Shown here: positions 58,867 to 64,000 of the stretch, one piece after another
Numbering within the stretch: position 1 is the first letter of the stretch
Layout of the letters: every line of letters begins with the position of its first letter
Assembly (NCBI GenBank): GCA_026002995.1
Contig: BPGK01000001.1
Coordinates: 1,178,001-1,242,000, forward strand
Direction of reading: 5' to 3'
Length of the DNA: 64,000 bases
Source: Gaiellaceae bacterium
GTDB lineage: Bacteria > Actinomycetota > Thermoleophilia > Gaiellales > Gaiellaceae
The notes under the pieces: model-generated
What the model saw: the letters and a program-made list of their open reading frames with translations, nothing else
Told to the model about the DNA's origin: nothing
Databases searched by the model: none
Position numbers and translations under genes: made by a program

Positions 58867-59319
58867 ATGAGCACGGCCATCTACAGCAAGGAACGCGCCC
58901 TCTCGAGCGAGATCGCGCCTGCGGTCGAGCGCAGCGTGCCCGGAGTCGAGGTCCTCGCCGTCGAGCTCCTCTCGCCGAGCCGCTTCTGCGTCTACATCGA
59001 CCACCCGAACGGGGTGGATCACGCGCTCTGTGAGCGCGTCACGTACGTGCTCGACGCCTACCGCGACGACTACACGATCGACGTCTCCTCACCGGGCCCC
59101 GAGCGCCCCCTGCGCACGCGAGCGCACTTCGCCCGCGCGCTCGGGTTGGCGGTGAGCGTGAAGGCGGAGGGCCTCGGCCGGAAGCGCGTCCGCGGGCGCG
59201 TCGTCGAGGCGGCCGAGGACGAGGTCGCCATCGCCGTGCCCGGAGCGGCCGAGCCGTTGCACATCCCGTACGACGCGATCGTGCGGGCGAACCTGATCGA
59301 CGAGGGGTTGACGACATGA
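58867..59319 (+). CDS. rimP: Ribosome maturation factor RimP
   Basis: RimP helps assemble the 30S subunit. The 150-residue protein has the N-terminal segment VPGVEVLAVELLSPSRFCVYIDHP, the middle SPGPERPLRTRAHFARALG with the family motif, and a C-terminal Sm-like fold (IPYDAIVRANLI). ATG 58867 is preferred to an upstream ATG (58831), which lies in the terminator hairpin. The stop overlaps the nusA ATG. It is the first gene of the nusA operon. Confidence 0.95.
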   Translation: MSTAIYSKERALSSEIAPAVERSVPGVEVLAVELLSPSRFCVYIDHPNGVDHALCERVTYVLDAYRDDYTIDVSSPGPERPLRTRAHFARALGLAVSVKAEGLGRKRVRGRVVEAAEDEVAIAVPGAAEPLHIPYDAIVRANLIDEGLTT

Positions 59320-60788
59320 GCCAGGAGATCATCGAAGGGATTCGCGCGATCGAGAAGGAGAAGGGGATCGAGGAGGGCGTCCTCGTCGCCGCGCTCGAGG
59401 ACGCGCTGCTCGCGGCGTACAAGAAGACCCCCGGCGCCGCCCGACATGCCGAGGTTCGTCTCGACGAGGAGGGCGAGTTCCGGGTGTACGCGATCGAGAT
59501 CCCCGAGGACATCGAGGAGCGGCTGCTCGAGGAGGCGCGTGAGGCGCGCATTGCCGAGCTCGAGCGCATCGAGGAGGAGACTGGCGAGCGGCAGCATACG
59601 CTCGTCTCGGACGACGACCTCGACCTCGACTGGTCGCAGGTGCCGCCCGACAAGATCGTCCGCACCGACGTCACGCCCGAGAACTTCGGGCGCATCGCCG
59701 CGCAGACCGCGAAGCAGGTGATCCAGCAGCGCATCCGCGAAGCCGAGCGCGCGATCATGTACGAGGAGTACGTCGATCGCCAGGGCGAGGTCGTGACCGG
59801 CATCGTCCAGCAGGCGGGCGACCGCCACAACGTCCTCGTCGACCTCGGTCGCGTCGAGGCGCTCCTGCCGCGCTCCGAGCAGGTCGAGGGTGAGCGCTAC
59901 GAGCAGGGAAGCCGGATCAAGGCCGTCATCGCCGAGGTTCGCTCGGGGACGAAGGGCCCGCAGGTGATCCTCTCGCGCCGCGACCCGGAGCTCATCCGCG
60001 CGCTCTTCGAGCTCGAGGTGCCCGAGATCGCCGACGGCATCGTCGAGATCCGCGGCGTCGCTCGCGAGCCCGGCTACCGCTCGAAGATCGCCGTCGAGTC
60101 GCACATGCAGGGCGTCGACCCGGTCGGCGCCTGCGTCGGGCCGCGCGGCTCGCGCGTCCGCATGGTCGTCTCGGAGCTCCGCGGCGAGAAGATCGACATC
60201 ATCCCCTGGAACACGGAGCCGGCCCGCTTCGTCGCCAAGGCGCTCTCGCCCGCACGCGTGCGCGAGGTGTACATCGACGACGAGACGAAAGAGGCGATCG
60301 TCGTCGTCCCGGACGACCAGCTCGCGCTCGCAATCGGCAAGGAGGGCCTCAACGCGCGTCTCGCGGCGCGCCTCTCGGGGTGGAAGATCGACATCCAGTC
60401 GGAGACGGAGTTCGCGCAGGCGGAGGCCGAGGCCGCGTTCGCCGGCGAGGGAGAGGACGAGGAGGTCTCGGGCCGCTGTGCCGCGATCCTCTCGAACGGC
60501 AAGCGCTGCCCGAACGCCGCTCTCCCCGGCTCTCGCTACTGCGGCGTCCCCGCGCACCAGGCGCTCGCCGGAAGCGAGCCCGACGGGCTAGCGGCGGACA
60601 CGGAGGCGACAGCCGACGAGGCGGCGGCGGACGAGGAGCCGACGAGCGGCGAGCAGACGGCGAGCGCCTCGACCGAGACGGACGAGCCTGCTGTGACGGC
60701 CGACGACGGCTCGGAGGAGGAGGCCCCTGCCGTCGGGACGGTGAGGATCCACGAGGAGGGTCGCGGGGCCGGCTCCGAGGAGGAGTGA
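59316..60788 (+). CDS. nusA: Transcription elongation/antitermination factor NusA with Cys/His C-terminal tail
   Basis: NusA binds RNA polymerase and controls pausing, termination and antitermination. The 490-residue protein has the N-terminal polymerase-binding domain, an S1 domain (about 138-205: VDRQGEVVTGIVQQ), then two KH domains (GACVGPRGSRVRMV, LAIGKEGLNARLAARL). After KH2, near residue 385, a tail carries the pattern C-X9-C-X10-C-X4-H in CAAILSNGKRC and YCGVPAH, resembling a small zinc module, and then an acidic run to the end. The ylxR gene usually found next is missing. It overlaps rimP by 4 bases (ATGA). Confidence 0.96.
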   Translation: MSQEIIEGIRAIEKEKGIEEGVLVAALEDALLAAYKKTPGAARHAEVRLDEEGEFRVYAIEIPEDIEERLLEEAREARIAELERIEEETGERQHTLVSDDDLDLDWSQVPPDKIVRTDVTPENFGRIAAQTAKQVIQQRIREAERAIMYEEYVDRQGEVVTGIVQQAGDRHNVLVDLGRVEALLPRSEQVEGERYEQGSRIKAVIAEVRSGTKGPQVILSRRDPELIRALFELEVPEIADGIVEIRGVAREPGYRSKIAVESHMQGVDPVGACVGPRGSRVRMVVSELRGEKIDIIPWNTEPARFVAKALSPARVREVYIDDETKEAIVVVPDDQLALAIGKEGLNARLAARLSGWKIDIQSETEFAQAEAEAAFAGEGEDEEVSGRCAAILSNGKRCPNAALPGSRYCGVPAHQALAGSEPDGLAADTEATADEAAADEEPTSGEQTASASTETDEPAVTADDGSEEEAPAVGTVRIHEEGRGAGSEEE

Positions 60789-60798
60789 GCTCGGCCTC

Positions 60799-60804
60799 TA
60801 GACT
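60799..60804 (+). promoter_or_regulatory. -10 hexamer TAGACT of infB
   Basis: TAGACT ends 9 bases before the infB ATG, so infB may have its own leaderless transcript within the operon. Confidence 0.4.
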
Positions 60805-60813
60805 TGACCTCTG

Positions 60814-62799
60814 ATGGCCGACGGCAGGAAGCGACCCAACCGACCGATCCGCCCGCGCGGGGGGCCCGCGGGGCGAAAGCGCCGCGTCGTCATCGAGGGC
60901 GGAGGCGCGCGGACGCACGGGCGCCAGGCGCGCGAGCGCGGCGCCGCGCCGGGTGCTTCCCGCCAGCCCCAGGCCCCCGCTACGCCGACCGGGCCGGTCG
61001 CGGTCGAGTCGGGCGTCACCGTGAAGGATCTCTCGCAGGCCCTCGGCGTGCCGATGCCGGAGATCATCAAGATCCTCATGAGCCTCGGCGAGATGCGGAC
61101 GGCTACGCAGTCGCTCTCCGACGAGGAGGTCGAGGTCATCGGGGCCGAGCTCGGCCGCGAGATCGTCATCAAGCACGCCGCCGAGGAGGAGCTCGCCCCC
61201 GTCGAGTTCGAGGACGCGGAAGAGGACCTCGTCCCGCGGCCGCCGGTCGTCACCATCATGGGGCACGTCGACCACGGGAAGACGACGCTCCTCGACGCGA
61301 TCCGCCGCTCGTCGGTCGTCGAGACCGAGGCGGGGGGGATCACCCAGCACATCGGCGCCTACCAGGCCGAGGTGAACGGACGCAAGATCACCTTCCTCGA
61401 CACGCCGGGCCACGAGGCCTTCACCGCCATGCGCGCCCGCGGCGCGAAGGTGACCGACATCGCGGTTCTCGTCGTCGCCGCGGACGACGGGGTGATGCCG
61501 CAGACGAGGGAGTCGATCTCGCATGCGCGGGCCGCCGGCGTCCCCATCGTCGTCGCCGTGAACAAGATGGACGTCCCGAACGCGAACGCCGACCGCGTCA
61601 AGAGCGAGCTCGCGGCGGAGGGTCTCCAGCCCGAGGAGTGGGGTGGGACGACCCAGTTCTCGGAGGTGTCCGCGAAGCAGCGCACGAACCTCGACGACCT
61701 CCTCGAGAAGATCCTCCTCGTCGCGGACGCCGAGCTCGACCTGCGCGCGAACCCGAAGGCAGAGGCCTCCGGCGTCGTCATCGAGTCTCGGCTCGACGTG
61801 GGGCGCGGGCCGGTGGCGACGGTGCTCGTCCAGCGCGGCACCCTGCGGGTCGGCGACGCCGTCGTCGCCGGGGACGCCTCGGGGAAGGTCCGGGCGCTCT
61901 ACGACTACCGCGGCGAGCGCGTGCAGGACGCGGGCCCGGGCGTGCCCGTCGAGGTGCTCGGATTCGATCATCCGCCGGCCGCCGGAGAGCTCGTGCGCGT
62001 CGTCGAGCACGAGCGTCAGGCGAAGCACCTCGCCAACCTGCGCGCCGAGCGGTTGCGCAGAGAGCAGCTCGCGCAGCGGCCGCGCCGTCGCGTCTCGCTC
62101 GAGACGCTGCACGCCGACCTGCGCGCGGGCGAGGTGAAGGACCTAAACATCGTTCTCAAGGGAGACGTGCAGGGCTCCGTCGAGGCGCTCGTGAGCGAGC
62201 TCGCGAAGATCCAGCACCCCGAGGTCCGGGTCAACGTCATCCACGCGGGCGTCGGCGGGATCACGGAGAACGACGTCAACCTCGCGTCCGCCTCAGACGC
62301 ACTCGTCATCGGCTTCAACGTGCGTCCGAGCGCAGACGCCCGGGCGCTCGCGGAGCGCGAGGGGGTGGACATCCGGACGTACCGCGTCATCTACCAGCTC
62401 ACCGAAGACATCCAGCAGGCGCTCGTCGGCATGCTGTCCCCGGTGGAGACGGAGGAGACGCTCGGCGAGGCCGAGGTGCGCGCGCTCTTCAAGGTCTCGC
62501 GCCTCGGCACGATCGCCGGCTGCATGGTCACGAGCGGGGTCGTGCGCCGGGGCGCCAAGGTCCGCGTCGTCCGCGACGGGGCTGTCGTCATCGAGACCTC
62601 GATCGCGCAGCTCAAGCGCTTCAAGGACGACGTGCGCGAGGTGAGCGAGGGCTTCGAGTGCGGCATCCTCCTCGACGGCTTCAACGACGTGAAGGAAGGC
62701 GACGTCCTCGAGGTGTACGAGACGCGCGCGGTCGAGCGGACGGACCTCGGCACGACGCCGACGCCCGCCGGCGCGCAGACGGCCGACGGGCCCGCGTAG
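60814..62799 (+). CDS. infB: Translation initiation factor IF-2
   Basis: IF-2 is the GTPase that brings initiator tRNA to the ribosome. The 661-residue protein is short for an actinobacterium, because the N-terminal region is only about 65 basic residues before the IF2_N domain ([21 protein letters not shown]). The GTPase has [20 protein letters not shown], and NKMDVPNAN. Domains II to IV follow, with the C-terminal [10 protein letters not shown] near the end. It is the third gene of the operon and has its own -10 (TAGACT). Confidence 0.97.
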   Translation: MADGRKRPNRPIRPRGGPAGRKRRVVIEGGGARTHGRQARERGAAPGASRQPQAPATPTGPVAVESGVTVKDLSQALGVPMPEIIKILMSLGEMRTATQSLSDEEVEVIGAELGREIVIKHAAEEELAPVEFEDAEEDLVPRPPVVTIMGHVDHGKTTLLDAIRRSSVVETEAGGITQHIGAYQAEVNGRKITFLDTPGHEAFTAMRARGAKVTDIAVLVVAADDGVMPQTRESISHARAAGVPIVVAVNKMDVPNANADRVKSELAAEGLQPEEWGGTTQFSEVSAKQRTNLDDLLEKILLVADAELDLRANPKAEASGVVIESRLDVGRGPVATVLVQRGTLRVGDAVVAGDASGKVRALYDYRGERVQDAGPGVPVEVLGFDHPPAAGELVRVVEHERQAKHLANLRAERLRREQLAQRPRRRVSLETLHADLRAGEVKDLNIVLKGDVQGSVEALVSELAKIQHPEVRVNVIHAGVGGITENDVNLASASDALVIGFNVRPSADARALAEREGVDIRTYRVIYQLTEDIQQALVGMLSPVETEETLGEAEVRALFKVSRLGTIAGCMVTSGVVRRGAKVRVVRDGAVVIETSIAQLKRFKDDVREVSEGFECGILLDGFNDVKEGDVLEVYETRAVERTDLGTTPTPAGAQTADGPA

Positions 62800-62848
62800 A
62801 GCGCGTCGAGCTCCCGCGCGCTCGTCATGCTCGTACCATGCGGACGAG

Positions 62849-63148
62849 ATGGCGAGCGGTTACGTCGGCATCCTCACCGCGGAGCTCCACTTCCCCGACA
62901 ACGGGTCGCTGAAGGGCAAGCGCCGGCACCTGAAGTCGACGAAGGCGCAGCTCCACGAGCGGTTCGGCGTCGCCGTCGCCGAGGTCGACTACCACGACCT
63001 GTGGCAGCGCTCGCGGCTCACCGTCGCGTGCGTGGCCCGCGAGCACCGAGAGCTCGAGGAGCTCCTCGACGCGGTCGAGCGACACCTCGACTCGCAGGGC
63101 TTCGAGCTCCTGCGCACCGAGCGGGAGGTGGTCGTCCCTGGCGAGTGA
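62849..63148 (+). CDS. DUF503 protein (YlxP-like)
   Basis: This 99-residue protein begins YVGILTAELHFPDNGSLKGKRRHLKS, the signature of the DUF503/YlxP family, and continues through FGVAVAEVDYHDLWQRSRLTVACVA. The role is not firmly known. It usually sits between infB and rbfA, as here, which suggests a link to ribosome biogenesis. TACCAT lies about 10 bases before the ATG. Its 3' end overlaps the proposed rbfA start by 11 bases. Confidence 0.93.
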   Translation: MASGYVGILTAELHFPDNGSLKGKRRHLKSTKAQLHERFGVAVAEVDYHDLWQRSRLTVACVAREHRELEELLDAVERHLDSQGFELLRTEREVVVPGE

Positions 63149-63506
63149 GCGACAGCGGCGGGTGAACGAGTCGATCCGCCAGCTCCTCTCCGACGCGATC
63201 CCCACGCTCAAGGACCCGCGGATCGGGTTCGTGACCGTGACCGGGGTCGAGACGTCGCGGGACTACGCGTACGCGACCGTCTACGTGAGCGTCCTCGGCT
63301 CCGAGGAGGAGCGAGAGCGGACGCTGGAGGGGCTCGCCGCGGCTCACGGCGTCCTCCAGGCGAGGATCGGTCGGGCGCTCCGGCTTCGGAACACGCCGAT
63401 CCTCCGCTTCGCGTACGATCCCGCGGTCGAGCGCGGCGTCCGGTTGACGCAGATGATCGACGAGCTCGCGCCCGAGGCTTCCGATGTCGCAGACCCCCAT
63501 GAGTGA
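63138..63506 (+). CDS. rbfA: Ribosome-binding factor A, probable CTG start
   Basis: RbfA matures 16S rRNA in the 30S subunit. The frame from the first ordinary start, GTG 63162, gives NESIRQLLSDAI..., and lacks the usual first residues. Reading back to a CTG at 63138 adds LASERQRR, which matches the SERxxRV opening of the family. That CTG follows a strong GGGAGGTG (63123-63130) at correct spacing, whereas GTG 63162 has none. The core carries KDPRIGFVTVTGVETS. The total is 122 residues from the CTG. It overlaps the next gene by 8 bases. Confidence 0.9.
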   Translation: MASERQRRVNESIRQLLSDAIPTLKDPRIGFVTVTGVETSRDYAYATVYVSVLGSEEERERTLEGLAAAHGVLQARIGRALRLRNTPILRFAYDPAVERGVRLTQMIDELAPEASDVADPHE

Positions 63507-64000
63507 CCTCCAGGCCGTGGTCGACGCGCTCCGCGAGCGCGACCGCTTCCTCGTCACCTCCCACGAGGCGCCCGACGGCGACGCGCTCGGGTCGCTCCTC
63601 GCCACGCACCTCGCGCTCGAGCAGCTCGGGAAGGACTCCGTCATGTTCCTCGGCGGGCCGGCGCCGCTTCCGGGCGAGTACCGGTTCCTCGACCTCCCCG
63701 CCCGCGGTCTCCTGCGCGCGCTCCCCGCGGACGCGGGCGAGCGCACCCTCGTCGCCGTGGACTGCGCGAGCGCCGCGCGGGTCGGGGCCGAGCCCGGCGT
63801 CGTCGAGCAGGCTCCCTTCACCGTGAACATCGACCACCACCACGACAACCCGTGCTACGGAGACGTGAACCTCGTCGTCCCCGACGCGTCCTCGACGGGC
63901 GAGGTGCTCGCGGACGTCTTCCGGGAGCTCGGTGTCGAGCTCACTCCCGAGATCGCGGAAGGGCTCTACGTCGCGCTCGTCACCGACACCGGACGCTTCC
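63499..64000 (+). CDS. nrnA: Bifunctional oligoribonuclease / PAP phosphatase (DHH family), C-terminus cut off
   Basis: NrnA degrades nanoRNA and dephosphorylates 3'-phosphoadenosine 5'-phosphate. The start is ATG 63499, overlapping rbfA. Visible are HEAPDGDALGSLL with metal ligands near residue 23, the VAVDCAS motif, NIDHHHDNP (the DHH motif) near residue 111, and DASSTGEVL followed by GLYVALVTDTG. The frame is open to the window's end, about 167 residues in, so roughly half the protein is seen. It follows rbfA as in other actinobacteria. Confidence 0.94.
   Translation, partial: MSDLQAVVDALRERDRFLVTSHEAPDGDALGSLLATHLALEQLGKDSVMFLGGPAPLPGEYRFLDLPARGLLRALPADAGERTLVAVDCASAARVGAEPGVVEQAPFTVNIDHHHDNPCYGDVNLVVPDASSTGEVLADVFRELGVELTPEIAEGLYVALVTDTGRF

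Noticed and set aside
58273-59022. An N-terminal extension of the PilB-like gene to 59022
   Set aside because: It would run antisense through dtd and rimP and adds low-complexity sequence. ATG 58272 opens the first MshEN unit directly.

Overview
The window is gene-dense, very GC-rich chromosomal DNA with a housekeeping gene content. Several features point to a high-GC actinobacterium, most likely a deep-branching Thermoleophilia-type lineage (Gaiellales or Solirubrobacterales): WhiA beside gap-pgk, an actinobacterial-type IHF (mIHF) before gmk-rpoZ-coaBC, class I aldolase with class II FBPase, a TrpR-like YerC regulator, LexA boxes of the CGAAC-N4-GTTCG type, and many start codons only 6-10 bases after a TANNNT -10 hexamer (leaderless mRNAs). 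The lineage is inferred from these traits, not from a database search. No phage, plasmid, IS or CRISPR locus is visible, and no gene-free stretch exceeds 300 bases.

Layout. 1-5.8 kb: the end of tRNA-Leu, a peroxiredoxin, two small membrane proteins, a secreted glycosidase-like protein, uvrC and a flippase-like membrane protein. 5.8-21.9 kb: pruA, ogt, whiA, then central carbon genes (gap, pgk, an opposed S9 peptidase, tpiA, gpmI), an ECF-like sigma factor, argS, glpX-fba and a fused E1 ThDP dehydrogenase. 21.9-28.2 kb: a compact histidine operon on the minus strand (yerC-like, hisG, hisD, a hisC-hisB fusion, hisH, hisF, hisIE), with hisA divergent from it. 28.2-39.1 kb: mixed genes including tRNA-Gly, tRNA-Arg, a HIT protein, a nuclease, corA, an MFS exporter, a dgcA-dgcN-like D-glutamate pair, an SOS-controlled LysM protein and RNase Z. 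39.1-47.7 kb: the pyrimidine operon pyrR-pyrB-pyrC-carA-carB-pyrK-pyrD behind a PyrR-binding leader. 47.7-50.1 kb: mihF-gmk-rpoZ-coaBC. 50.1-58.3 kb: MoxR, DUF58, a membrane transglutaminase, a TPR protein and, convergent to them, a very large PilB/GspE-like protein with a degenerate ATPase core. 58.3-64 kb: dtd and the rimP-nusA-infB-ylxP-rbfA-nrnA translation operon behind a hairpin leader.

The most unusual content is a family of near-perfect palindromes with GGGGTCAGGTC ends that sits inside two essential genes. In carB the palindrome is read in frame. In argS a more complex, partly duplicated copy contains one extra C that breaks the frame. This resembles, by analogy only, the palindromic elements of Rickettsia that insert inside proteins. 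Other notable points are a pseudo-ATPase with tandem MshEN domains, a HisC-HisB fusion, a leaderless SOS promoter with two LexA boxes, three genes for which CTG appears to be the best start codon, a NusA with a Cys/His tail and a possible attenuator before rimP.
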